DNA of 8,840 bases, from positions 1-8,840 of the forward strand of contig NVWZ01000010.1 in assembly GCA_002746365.1 (NCBI GenBank), given 5' to 3'. Below, in pieces: positions 1 to 5,374 of the stretch. Positions within the stretch are counted from its first letter, which is position 1. The number at the start of each line of letters is the position of its first letter. A program made the position numbers and the translations under genes. Under the pieces are notes generated by a model that saw only the letters and a list, made by a program, of their open reading frames with translations, searched no databases and had not been told where the DNA came from. This DNA is from Thiotrichaceae bacterium. Its GTDB lineage: Bacteria; Pseudomonadota; Gammaproteobacteria; SZUA-229.

Positions 1-1
1 A

Positions 2-70
2 TTGACTGCTCCGCGACATGAAATGAGAGTCACACCACATCGAGGCAGAGTTTATGCAAAACAGGCTTAA
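2..70 (+). CDS. Possible 3' end of an upstream gene (perhaps Y1/REP-associated transposase)
   Basis: The frame starting at base 2 stays open from the window edge to a TAA at 68-70, giving about 22 C-terminal residues. The tail reads roughly RVTPHRGR followed by a short basic end. That resembles the 'VTP..RGRP' tails I know from REP-associated Y1 (IS200-like) transposases. The DNA just after it, around 88-101 (GTCTGTCCCCGATTG), is the type of sequence often found beside such genes. The stretch is visibly more GC-rich than the AT-rich DNA after 120. The fragment is too short for any firm family call, and it could be chance open frame. Confidence 0.25.
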   Translation: MTAPRHEMRVTPHRGRVYAKQA

Positions 71-93
71 CTTAGTGCCATTCTGGTCTGTCC

Positions 94-113
94 CCGATTG
101 TTGCCGATTGTTG
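94..113. repeat. Tandem 10-bp direct repeat
   Basis: CCGATTGTTG occurs twice in immediate succession. It follows the GTCTGTCCCCGATTG-type sequence and may mark the end of a small mobile or REP-type element. The rest of 114-264 is AT-rich, and I see no gene in it. Confidence 0.4.
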
Positions 114-264
114 TAATCAAATACGATTGCACCAATTAGGATGAATAAGGTAATGATTCATATACTTCTGCACATATAACTAAAAACATATTATTTTCAA
201 TTAGTCATAGAAACAATTAGCACGTTTTTTAATACTAAGCATCATATTAAATAATGAATTAACC

Positions 265-301
265 TTGAATTATGTCAGAAATATTGCTATATTTTCTGAC
301 A
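265..301 (+). promoter_or_regulatory. Promoter and inverted-repeat operator of the AbiE operon
   Basis: TTGAAT (265-270) and TATATT (288-293) are separated by 17 bp, a good sigma70 promoter. The -10 box lies within an inverted repeat with perfect 9-bp arms, TGTCAGAAA (273-281) and TTTCTGACA (293-301). AbiEi antitoxins are known to repress their own operon by binding inverted repeats at the promoter, so this is the expected autoregulatory operator. The first start codon follows at 318, with a weak AGAGA ribosome site 7 bases before it. Confidence 0.65.
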
Positions 302-317
302 CATTAGAGAACATACT

Positions 318-926
318 ATGACCATATCTACAGCTAAAGCTATTCAACAACACGTACTGCGTGTTAATCAAGGTGAGCCGTTTACCAATAAACGATTACT
401 CAAGCTAGGATCTCGCGCATCTGTCGATAAAGCATTATCGAGGCTCGTCAAAGAAGGTAGCATTGAGCGAATTACACGAGGTGTATTTGTGCGCCCCAAA
501 GAAAGTCCTTTTATTGGCAAAATGATGCCCGATGTTTCCAAGGTTGTTGAAGTAATGGCAAAAGATCATGGTGAAACGGTACAGGTTCATGGCGCAGAAG
601 CAGCAAGGCAATTCAAGCTGTCTACCCAGGTACCAACAATACCTGTGTTTCATACTAGCGGACCAAGCCGAGAACTGAAAATTGGTAAACTAAATGTTGT
701 GCTCAAACATACCAGTCATCGTAAACTTCTTCTCGCTGGTAAACGTGCAGGTCTCGCGCTGTCCGCATTGTGGTATTTAGGTAAAGAAAACGTCAACACA
801 AAAACACTCAATACTATTCAAGCGGGTCTTTCGGTAAAAGAATTTGAAACGCTGAAAAACACCGACATGCCAATTTGGATGAATAGTGCATTTGAGAAGT
901 ACAGCAAGGAAGCTCGCTATGCCTAA
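318..926 (+). CDS. abiEi: AbiEi-like type IV antitoxin (DUF6088 family)
   Basis: The 202-residue protein fits the DUF6088/AbiEi antitoxin family, the partner of AbiEii toxins. Residues ~1-60 form a winged-helix DNA-binding domain (a helical part, then the 'ALSRLVKEGSIERITRGVF' wing-like segment). Residues ~80-150 form the second domain with the 'VHGAEAARQFKLSTQVP' and 'FHTSGPSRELKIGK' segments usual for the family. In type IV systems the antitoxin does not bind the toxin stably but counteracts its activity and represses the operon. The toxin gene begins at 919, inside the last codons of this gene, so the two are translationally coupled. The start at 318 is supported by the promoter spacing. 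A downstream in-frame ATG would remove part of the winged helix. Confidence 0.85.
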   Translation: MTISTAKAIQQHVLRVNQGEPFTNKRLLKLGSRASVDKALSRLVKEGSIERITRGVFVRPKESPFIGKMMPDVSKVVEVMAKDHGETVQVHGAEAARQFKLSTQVPTIPVFHTSGPSRELKIGKLNVVLKHTSHRKLLLAGKRAGLALSALWYLGKENVNTKTLNTIQAGLSVKEFETLKNTDMPIWMNSAFEKYSKEARYA

Positions 927-1923
927 ATTTCTGCACTTAACAGCGAATGAACGAAAAGACATACTGCAAACCGCCGCCGCACAACTAGGCCAACAAACCG
1001 CCGTTTTAGAAAAAGACGTATGGGTCTGCTGGGCATTGCAATCTCTCTTTTCACTGCCTAATGCACATCCAATGGCTTTCAAAGGCGGTACATCCCTTTC
1101 AAAAGTTTATAAGGTGATAAACCGTTTTTCCGAAGACGTGGACGTCACCATTGACTACCGCGCATTCGGCGAAGACATTGACCCATTTTCTGAAGCTGTA
1201 AGTAATACCGCTATTCGGAAATACAGTGACCGGCTAAAAGAACACGTCAATCAATATGCAAATAACATTGTCATTCCACATATAGAAAATCAGCTACAAC
1301 AATTGCCTAACCCAGAAGACTATGGCATTGAGGTCTCAGATGATGGTGAAAAAATATGGATTCAATACCCTTCCGCTGTTGAAAATAATGATGACTATTT
1401 AAAAAGCAGCATCTTAATTGAACTCGGCGGCAGAAATGTTACCGCTCCCAACGAACAGCATACGATTACTGCCGATATAGCCTCGCTGGTCACAAAGCTT
1501 GATTTACCACAAGCAGAAGTAACCGTGTTATCACCCGAACGCACCTTCTGGGAAAAAGCAACACTCATCCATGTCGAGTGCAACCGAAAGACTTTCAAAG
1601 AAAACTCAGATAGATTATCTCGACACTGGTATGACATGGTAATGCTCGCTCAACACGAGACAGGTAAAAAAGCGATAAATAACAGAGTACTTTACGAAGA
1701 TGTTATCCGTCACAAAAAGGTATTTTTCAATGCCACTTACGCTAATTATGATGCCTGTCTAGAAGGAAAACTTTGCCTGGTGCCTGGCACTGAACTCACT
1801 AGTGAACTAAAAAAAGATTATGAGAAAATGCTCAGTGCGGGGATGCTCTACGGAGAGCCACCTTCATTCGATGAAATAATTAGGCATATGCAAGTAATCG
1901 AGAAGTCCGTAAATCATTGGTAG
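919..1923 (+). CDS. abiEii: AbiEii-type nucleotidyltransferase toxin
   Basis: The 334-residue protein belongs to the nucleotidyl transferase AbiEii/AbiGii toxin family, which inhibits growth by NTP-dependent nucleotide transfer to cellular targets. Motif I is GGTSLSK at residues 56-62, and motif II is FSEDVDVTI with acidic residues D73 and D75. The conserved ERTFWEK block is at 207-213, and a late RHWYDM block with D239 follows. All key acidic and lysine residues look present, so the enzyme should be active. I chose the ATG at 919 over a possible earlier in-frame ATG at 886 because it starts right at the family's N-terminus and overlaps the antitoxin stop by 8 bases, as is typical for AbiE pairs. 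Such pairs act in phage abortive infection or in stabilising mobile DNA. Confidence 0.9.
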   Translation: MPKFLHLTANERKDILQTAAAQLGQQTAVLEKDVWVCWALQSLFSLPNAHPMAFKGGTSLSKVYKVINRFSEDVDVTIDYRAFGEDIDPFSEAVSNTAIRKYSDRLKEHVNQYANNIVIPHIENQLQQLPNPEDYGIEVSDDGEKIWIQYPSAVENNDDYLKSSILIELGGRNVTAPNEQHTITADIASLVTKLDLPQAEVTVLSPERTFWEKATLIHVECNRKTFKENSDRLSRHWYDMVMLAQHETGKKAINNRVLYEDVIRHKKVFFNATYANYDACLEGKLCLVPGTELTSELKKDYEKMLSAGMLYGEPPSFDEIIRHMQVIEKSVNHW

Positions 1924-1965
1924 TAATAGGACTAACAGTGTTTACTTTTGAATATAAATCACCAG

Positions 1966-1983
1966 ATGCTCAATTATGAGCAT
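1966..1983. other. Perfect hairpin downstream of the AbiE operon
   Basis: ATGCTCA-ATTA-TGAGCAT has 7-bp perfect arms and a 4-base loop, 43 bases after the toxin stop. No T-run follows on either strand, so it is not a classic terminator. It may protect the 3' end of the mRNA. The rest of 1924-2125 shows no gene. Confidence 0.45.
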
Positions 1984-2125
1984 ACCCATTCTTGAAAAGT
2001 TTCACCTAGACCGTATCTAGTGACAGCATACCTAATTGTCCATTGAGTTAACTTCCCTGTCTGGACTATTTCCAATGTCTCCTTTGTCGTTATTTTACTC
2101 TAACAAGCATATCCCCTAGATGTTG

Positions 2126-2170
2126 AACCTCCCCCGTTAATGTGTTGAATTAAAGGGGTGGTTCATTTTT
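2126..2170 (+). terminator. Probable terminator for the AbiE operon
   Basis: An imperfect stem joins AACC-T-CCCC-CG-TTAAT (2126-2141) with ATTAA-A-GGGG-T-GGTT (2149-2163) around a 7-base loop. A run of five T follows at 2166-2170 on the plus strand. It would end rightward transcription from the AbiE operon. The stem includes the stop codon of the convergent minus-strand gene, so it may serve both directions, although the T-run favours plus. Confidence 0.45.
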
Positions 2171-2393
2171 CATTAGCAAGCGCATCACTCACAAAATTTA
2201 CAGAATCAATCAGTATTAATAATACCCAGTAATGCCCGGTTTTTGCTTTGGGTGACCATTCTTCAGATGAGTCTAGCTCTGTTAGGAGTTGCAGTATGGC
2301 TGCAACTCTATCCAGTGTATCTTGATAGCAGACATTATTGCCTGAATCATCTGCAATTAAAGGTGATTTGTGTTTTGAAATATCCTTTTTCAT
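2163..2393 (-). CDS. Small protein of unknown function, divergent from the XRE regulator
   Basis: I do not recognise this 76-residue protein. It has a polar N-terminus and a helical, fairly hydrophobic C-terminal half (about residues 28-73, 'DRVAAILQLLTELDSS...HYWVLLILIDSVNFVSDAL'). That half is amphipathic rather than a clear membrane span. The reading frame is well supported: on the minus strand a GGAG ribosome site sits 7 bases before the ATG. It is transcribed away from the XRE gene with a 134-bp shared control region, which suggests that the XRE protein controls it. It could be a partner, antitoxin-type or regulatory protein, but no motif says so. Confidence 0.6.
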   Translation of the reverse strand: MKKDISKHKSPLIADDSGNNVCYQDTLDRVAAILQLLTELDSSEEWSPKAKTGHYWVLLILIDSVNFVSDALANEK

Positions 2394-2443
2394 CTAAAGC
2401 TCCAAATAATAGGTGGTGAAACTAAGTTTTATTTTTCTTCCAG

Positions 2444-2458
2444 GAGATAGCCTATCTC
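2444..2458. promoter_or_regulatory. 15-bp palindrome in the divergent control region
   Basis: GAGATAG-C-CTATCTC has perfect 7-bp arms. It lies in the leader of the minus-strand gene, just beyond TATACT/TATAGT-like hexamers at 2471-2478. Its sequence differs from the GCCCC boxes, so it could be the site of a second regulator. The role is inferred only from its symmetry and place. Confidence 0.4.
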
Positions 2459-2483
2459 TCATTGTGTATCACTATACTAGCAC

Positions 2484-2527
2484 GCCCCGAATTTGGGGGC
2501 AATCAAAATTGCCCCTAATATTGGGGC
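2484..2527 (+). promoter_or_regulatory. Two GCCCC-N7-GGGGC operators over the XRE promoter
   Basis: Two 17-bp palindromes, GCCCC-GAATTTG-GGGGC (2484-2500) and GCCCC-TAATATT-GGGGC (2511-2527), have centres 27 bp apart. Between them GGGGCAAT-CAAA-ATTGCCCC (2496-2515) is also a perfect inverted repeat. TTGGGG (2493-2498) and TAATAT (2516-2521), spaced 17 bp, could be the promoter, with -35 in the first box and -10 in the second. Transcription would then start at about 2527-2530, at the ATG itself. This layout resembles autoregulated controller-type XRE genes. Confidence 0.6.
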
Positions 2528-2779
2528 ATGAAAAAAACGATATATAGTAAACACAGCGTTCTAATTCGTGATGCACTAAAGCAAATTAGACAGAAGGCAG
2601 GCCTTACGCAACGGGAGCTTTGCCGTAGGCTACACAAAGAACATACCTTTATTTCTAAGTGTGAACTAGGTGAAAGACGAATTGATATTGCGGAGTTCTA
2701 CTGGATTTGCGAAGCCTGTCAGGCTTCACCTAAAAAGGAAGCAGGGAAGTTGATGGAAGCATTCGAATCAATTAAATAA
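2528..2779 (+). CDS. XRE-family helix-turn-helix regulator
   Basis: The 83-residue protein is almost entirely one Cro/C1-type HTH domain. The helix-turn-helix is at about residues 18-55 ('LKQIRQKAGLTQRELCRRL' then 'THFISKCELGERRI'-like), with the usual LTQ..L and E.G.R pattern. No second domain is present. The size is near that of the controller proteins of restriction-modification and similar systems. There is no spaced ribosome site: the ATG follows directly after the second operator, which suggests a leaderless mRNA. It probably represses or balances its own gene and the divergent 76-residue gene. No restriction-modification genes are in the window, and it lies just outside the integrated element. 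Confidence 0.88.
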   Translation: MKKTIYSKHSVLIRDALKQIRQKAGLTQRELCRRLHKEHTFISKCELGERRIDIAEFYWICEACQASPKKEAGKLMEAFESIK

Positions 2780-2809
2780 TAGAAAGCAGGTCACGATTAA
2801 AAAATAATT

Positions 2810-2858
2810 CTCTGTATCAAAGGGAACAACAGAAGTCAGAGTGCACTTCCCTACAGAG
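2810..2858. other. Stem-loop structure between the XRE gene and attL
   Basis: CTCTGTA (2810-2816) pairs with TACAGAG (2852-2858), and next to it GGGAA (2822-2826) pairs with TTCCC (2847-2851), leaving a 5-base bulge on one side. No good T-run follows. It could be a 3' end structure of the XRE mRNA or a site used by mobile DNA. I see no gene in 2780-2897. Confidence 0.35.
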
Positions 2859-2897
2859 CCCTTTAATAATTACTAAGTTATTGGTTTAGTGGTAAAA

Positions 2898-2945
2898 AAA
2901 TGGTGGTCATGGGTGGACTTGAACCACCGACCCCGGCATTATGAA
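2898..2945. repeat. attL: duplicated 3' part of the tRNA-Met gene
   Basis: This stretch is identical to 8544-8591. It covers the CCA end, acceptor strand, T arm, variable loop and 3' half of the anticodon stem-loop (minus-strand sense). Identity stops within the anticodon loop, at 2946 versus 8592. The D arm and 5' acceptor strand are absent, so this is a displaced tRNA end and not a second tRNA gene. Confidence 0.9.
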
Positions 2946-3039
2946 AATCAACCTGAGAAACACACCTCCTTATTAATCAATCACTTATTGTGCTTGCCTG
3001 CCTATAATTGACTGTAAATAGCAGTGAAATGACCTCAAT

Positions 3040-3060
3040 TTGGTACAAAATTGGTACAGT
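3040..3060. repeat. Left arm-type repeat, paired TTGGTAC sites
   Basis: TTGGTAC occurs at 3040-3046 and 3051-3057, 11 bp apart, on the same face of the helix. The 21-bp unit is repeated exactly at 8480-8500. It lies ~95 bp inside attL. Position, orientation and repetition fit integrase (or Xis) arm-binding sites. The rest of 2946-3152 shows no gene. It contains the short palindrome CGTTAACG and a GC-rich patch near 3078-3100. Confidence 0.6.
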
Positions 3061-3149
3061 CCCACCCTGAATAATTGGCGCCCGTTAACGACGGCGGCCT
3101 CAACCAGTCAAACGATTGGCACTATCAGTCAAGTGTACAGACAACACAC

Positions 3150-3158
3150 TGTTATCAT
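3150..3158 (+). promoter_or_regulatory. Possible extended -10 promoter of the lipoprotein gene
   Basis: TG-T-TATCAT (3150-3158) fits an extended -10 element, about 40 bases before the start codon. No convincing -35 box is seen at 17-18 bp. It is the best candidate in the gap between attL and the first cargo gene. Confidence 0.3.
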
Positions 3159-3196
3159 TAATTTACAGAATACTAATCAGGATATAGAATTCGAAA

Positions 3197-3646
3197 ATGA
3201 ATAAAATTTTAATAGTAACCGTCGCATTAGCGCTTCAATCATGTGCTACTTATGCGCCGGATCAATACACGAATAGTAACCTGATTGATGAAGAGCACAC
3301 GGTAACAGAAACGGAAACACCACCAGTCAACGAAAATGTTGAGTATTTTGAATGTAAAGACGGTAACGCGCTTTACTGGAATAACATCATAGTTAAACTG
3401 GCTGCTAGCCCTGACGAACACATAGGCGCGGTTTTAGTTGCCGGCGTTGAACATGACGCGATTTATGCAGTAAGAGGCATTGAACGTATATGGTTTTTTG
3501 GTGATATGGTCGAAGGTAGAAACAAACCGGAGTTTTACATATCACTCAAGCCTAATGGTATAGCTCACTATTTTGATTTCAGCGAAGTAAAGCCTGACGA
3601 TGATGTCATTACTTCACGCGCTGTTTTTGAATGTAGGCCAGAATAA
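3197..3646 (+). CDS. Small predicted lipoprotein, cargo gene
   Basis: The 149-residue protein begins with a short lipoprotein signal: a K near the start, a hydrophobic stretch (I4-L13) and the lipobox L13-Q14-S15-C16. After C16 come A and T with no aspartate at +2, so an outer-membrane location is likely. A polar, Thr/Glu-rich linker (about 17-48) leads to a small domain. That domain begins near 'EYFECKDG' and ends with 'AVFECRPE', so two further cysteines may form a disulfide. I do not recognise the domain. The ribosome site is weak (AGGA at 3179-3182, 14 bases upstream). As a lipoprotein on a mobile element it might alter the cell surface, for example in superinfection exclusion, but that is a guess. 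Confidence 0.7.
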   Translation: MNKILIVTVALALQSCATYAPDQYTNSNLIDEEHTVTETETPPVNENVEYFECKDGNALYWNNIIVKLAASPDEHIGAVLVAGVEHDAIYAVRGIERIWFFGDMVEGRNKPEFYISLKPNGIAHYFDFSEVKPDDDVITSRAVFECRPE

Positions 3647-3764
3647 ATTTAAGCGCAAAACTATCCTAGCTGAAAAGCAGTTACAGCTACTAGAGCAAGT
3701 TGAGTAAATAAAAGATGGTGAGGTTGACCTGTATAAGCTAAAAGACGATTTTTTTTACAGTTAG
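3645..3764 (+). pseudogene. Possible coding relic after the lipoprotein gene
   Basis: One frame reads like protein through a single stop: about 20 residues ending in 'LQLLEQVE', a TAA at 3705-3707, then 'IKDGEVDLYKLKDDFF' to a TAG at 3762-3764. The charge pattern looks more like a helical protein than random AT-rich DNA. No start codon or ribosome site is evident, and I cannot name a parent gene. It may be a worn-down remnant or chance. Confidence 0.2.
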
Positions 3765-4070
3765 TTTAAGAGAGGATGGTGGCGTTAGCCCTAACGGTGT
3801 CGTTTATTTTTACATTAAAATATGCTAATATACCGAAAAACCGTCGAACTTTTTGACAGTTTTGTAATCATAAGGATTGTGTTATTTTTTATTCCTTGCA
3901 ATATCAATAACTTATTATTATGGTACATTTATTGCATATTTTTCCTTTAGAAAAGTTATTTTGATTATTAGTATTTTCTATTGGAAATGTATTGTAATAA
4001 CTTGTATTTTATTGACTTATATCTAATTTTAGTCTTGCTATGTAAGTGCAAAAGGCGCTAATGTATTATT
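3765..4070. other. Long AT-rich gap without a gene
   Basis: This part of the 534-bp gap between the lipoprotein and the next gene is very AT-rich. I see no open frame of note on either strand. CGTTAG-CC-CTAACG near 3783-3796 is a small inverted repeat followed by a T-rich stretch. It could be a weak terminator for the lipoprotein transcript. The remainder may be leader, regulatory or origin-type DNA. Confidence 0.4.
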
Positions 4071-4071
4071 C

Positions 4072-4107
4072 CAAAAATCACAAGCGCGTGGTTTTTGTGT
4101 CTATAAT
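4072..4107 (+). promoter_or_regulatory. Promoter with palindromic operator for the 70-residue gene
   Basis: TATAAT (4102-4107) is a perfect -10 box. Just upstream, CAAAAATCAC (4072-4081) and GTGGTTTTTG (4088-4097) form an inverted repeat with one mismatch around AAGCGC. The repeat covers the place of the -35 box, where no consensus is seen. A regulator bound here would block or activate the promoter. No regulator gene is apparent inside the element except the xis-like one. Confidence 0.5.
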
Positions 4108-4180
4108 CTAATTTAGTTATATTTTTTACCGGTGGTGCCGATGTCTATACTAGATATTGGTAAAAAAAGAGAGGGCGACA

Positions 4181-4393
4181 ATGAACAAAGAAACGCAAAA
4201 ATTTGCTGATTGGTTTGAACAAGAGAAAATGAATGGCTTGGTAGATATTAAATTTTTTACCGGTGATTTAAGCTCTAGTACAACTGAGCATTTTTTTCGT
4301 GAAGCTAACGCTTTAAATGAAGCTGAGGTTACGGATGTTGGAGATTGTTCAGAGACTTTTAAACAGTTTGAGTTAGCGACACCTATGACATAA
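4181..4393 (+). CDS. Small acidic protein of unknown function
   Basis: I do not recognise this 70-residue protein. It is rich in Glu and Asp, with an aromatic, helix-like N-terminal half ('KFADWFEQEKMNGLVDIKFF') and a Ser/Thr patch before 'EHFFREANALNEAE'. The ATG at 4181 is chosen over an in-frame TTG at 4157 because GAGGG sits 5 bases before it. A promoter with an operator-like palindrome precedes it, and a strong terminator follows. The next gene is ImmA/IrrE-like, so this could be that protein's partner or substrate. It has no HTH motif that I can see, unlike the usual ImmR-type partner. Confidence 0.65.
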   Translation: MNKETQKFADWFEQEKMNGLVDIKFFTGDLSSSTTEHFFREANALNEAEVTDVGDCSETFKQFELATPMT

Positions 4394-4418
4394 TTCGTGT
4401 ATTATTTGTATTAATAAG

Positions 4419-4446
4419 AAGGGGGGCTTTTGCCCCCTTTCTTTAT
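4419..4446 (+). terminator. Strong intrinsic terminator
   Basis: AAG-GGGGGC (4419-4427) pairs with GCCCCC-TTT (4432-4440) around a TTTT loop: 9 pairs, one of them G-T. It is followed by a T-rich tract (CTTTATG then six T). It ends the 70-residue gene's transcript. Read-through would be needed for co-expression with the ImmA-like gene 38 bases further on. Confidence 0.85.
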
Positions 4447-4477
4447 GTTTTTTATTTTAATAAAGGATTAATTGAGC

Positions 4478-5089
4478 GTGAATAAACTTGAAAATCTAAT
4501 AATAAAAATAGATGGGATTTTTGATAAATATATAGCAGATGGTGGTTGCTCAACAGTTCCTATCGATTTAGAAAAAATACGCAATATCATATCGAAAGAA
4601 ACTAAATTAGAAATTATATACCAATTTAGGGATTGGGAAAGTAGGCGGGTTAAGGGCTGTTTAATTCGTTACGAAGACAGGGCTATTATTCAAACGCTCC
4701 GTAACGATAAAGATCTTAATGAATGTTGGACACGATTTGTGCGCTGTAAAGAGCTGTGTCATTTAATTCTTGATGGCGCTGCCTCATACACAGATAATCC
4801 AGAGCAGCTTGTACATGAGTTAATTGAAGTTAAGCTAGTTGCAGAATCTAGCCCAGCAGCAATATCTGAAACTCTTGCGGAGTTTGGGGCTATTGAATTA
4901 TTGTTTCCTATGGCTATACGTGGGCAGTTTAAAGAAATGGTTCGTAATGAAGGCTATCCAATACTTGAAGTGGCGAAAATATTACGTATTCCTGTTATAT
5001 ATGTGGAAAAAGCGATGAGTGCGTCGTATGTAGAAAACATTGATTTGGTTCATAGGCAATTAATTAAAGATGGTAAAGTTAATCGTTAG
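4478..5089 (+). CDS. ImmA/IrrE-like (DUF955) protein with altered zinc motif
   Basis: The protein (203 residues) has the layout of ImmA/IrrE metallopeptidases. The central helix 'RFVRCKELCHLILD' aligns with the usual RF..aHELGHl. Then come E131 in 'ETLAEFGAIELLFP' (usual E..A..FA..LL.P) and a C-terminal helical segment near 158-178 like the family's HTH-type end. The first zinc histidine is K91, giving K91-E92-L-C-H95, so zinc binding and peptidase activity are doubtful unless this is a subfamily with another arrangement. Relatives cleave XRE repressors of mobile elements. AAGGA at 4463-4467 serves either the GTG at 4478 (10 bases, chosen) or an in-frame TTG at 4472 (4 bases). No cognate repressor lies beside it. 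Confidence 0.75.
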   Translation: MNKLENLIIKIDGIFDKYIADGGCSTVPIDLEKIRNIISKETKLEIIYQFRDWESRRVKGCLIRYEDRAIIQTLRNDKDLNECWTRFVRCKELCHLILDGAASYTDNPEQLVHELIEVKLVAESSPAAISETLAEFGAIELLFPMAIRGQFKEMVRNEGYPILEVAKILRIPVIYVEKAMSASYVENIDLVHRQLIKDGKVNR

Positions 5090-5318
5090 TTTTCTATTTA
5101 CTAAATGTTGTAGTTAATCAATGTTTACACCTTTTATTCTTAAATAGTCCTCATGTAACCCAACAATTATTATGGTGACTAATCAATAGCAGTGGTAAGC
5201 GCTATCTTCAGATAGAGTATTGTCAACACCTCATTCTTTACTACATTTCAGTTGCTGAACTCCCAAGATTGTTTCAACTAACGACTGCGCAAACCAATTA
5301 TACAAACCATCAATACAG
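5090..5318. other. Intergenic stretch without a gene
   Basis: I see no open frame of note here. CTATCT-TC-AGATAG (5202-5215) is a short perfect palindrome whose loop is too small for a good RNA hairpin, so it is more likely a protein site if it does anything. No clear terminator is visible after the ImmA-like gene. Confidence 0.4.
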
Positions 5319-5346
5319 TTGACGGGTATTGGATATCCCTTATACT
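5319..5346 (+). promoter_or_regulatory. Strong sigma70 promoter of the 109-residue gene
   Basis: TTGACG (5319-5324) and TATACT (5341-5346) are 16 bp apart, each one base off consensus. The palindrome GGATATCC (5331-5338) lies in the spacer. Transcription should begin near 5353, leaving a leader of about 22 bases to the ATG at 5375. Confidence 0.75.
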
Positions 5347-5348
5347 AT

Positions 5349-5365
5349 CAGTACTACTAGTGCTG
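5349..5365. promoter_or_regulatory. Operator-like inverted repeat at the start site
   Basis: CAGTACT-ACT-AGTGCTG has 7-base arms with one mismatch (T against G). It spans the predicted transcription start, a typical place for a repressor site. Confidence 0.4.
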
Positions 5366-5374
5366 GCACCTGTT

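Noticed and set aside
886..918. Earlier ATG at 886 for the AbiEii toxin
   Set aside because: It would add 11 residues foreign to the family and a longer overlap. The ATG at 919 gives the usual short overlap with the antitoxin stop.
435..1637. Minus-strand open frames opposite the AbiE genes (435-653, 777-1082, 1395-1637)
   Set aside because: They lie wholly or mainly opposite well-supported genes, have atypical Cys/Phe-rich compositions and lack ribosome sites.
2898..2945. A second tRNA gene at the left att site
   Set aside because: Only the 3' part matches the tRNA. The D arm, the 5' acceptor strand and the 5' half of the anticodon stem are missing, so it is a duplicated att segment.
3239..3421. 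Minus-strand open frame opposite the lipoprotein gene
   Set aside because: It is a shadow of the plus-strand gene, and its Phe/Val/Arg-rich composition is typical of antisense frames.
3783..3796. Integron attC-like site (GGCGTTAGCCCTAAC)
   Set aside because: There is no matching second core site, no attC-length fold and no neighbouring cassettes. It is only a short inverted repeat.
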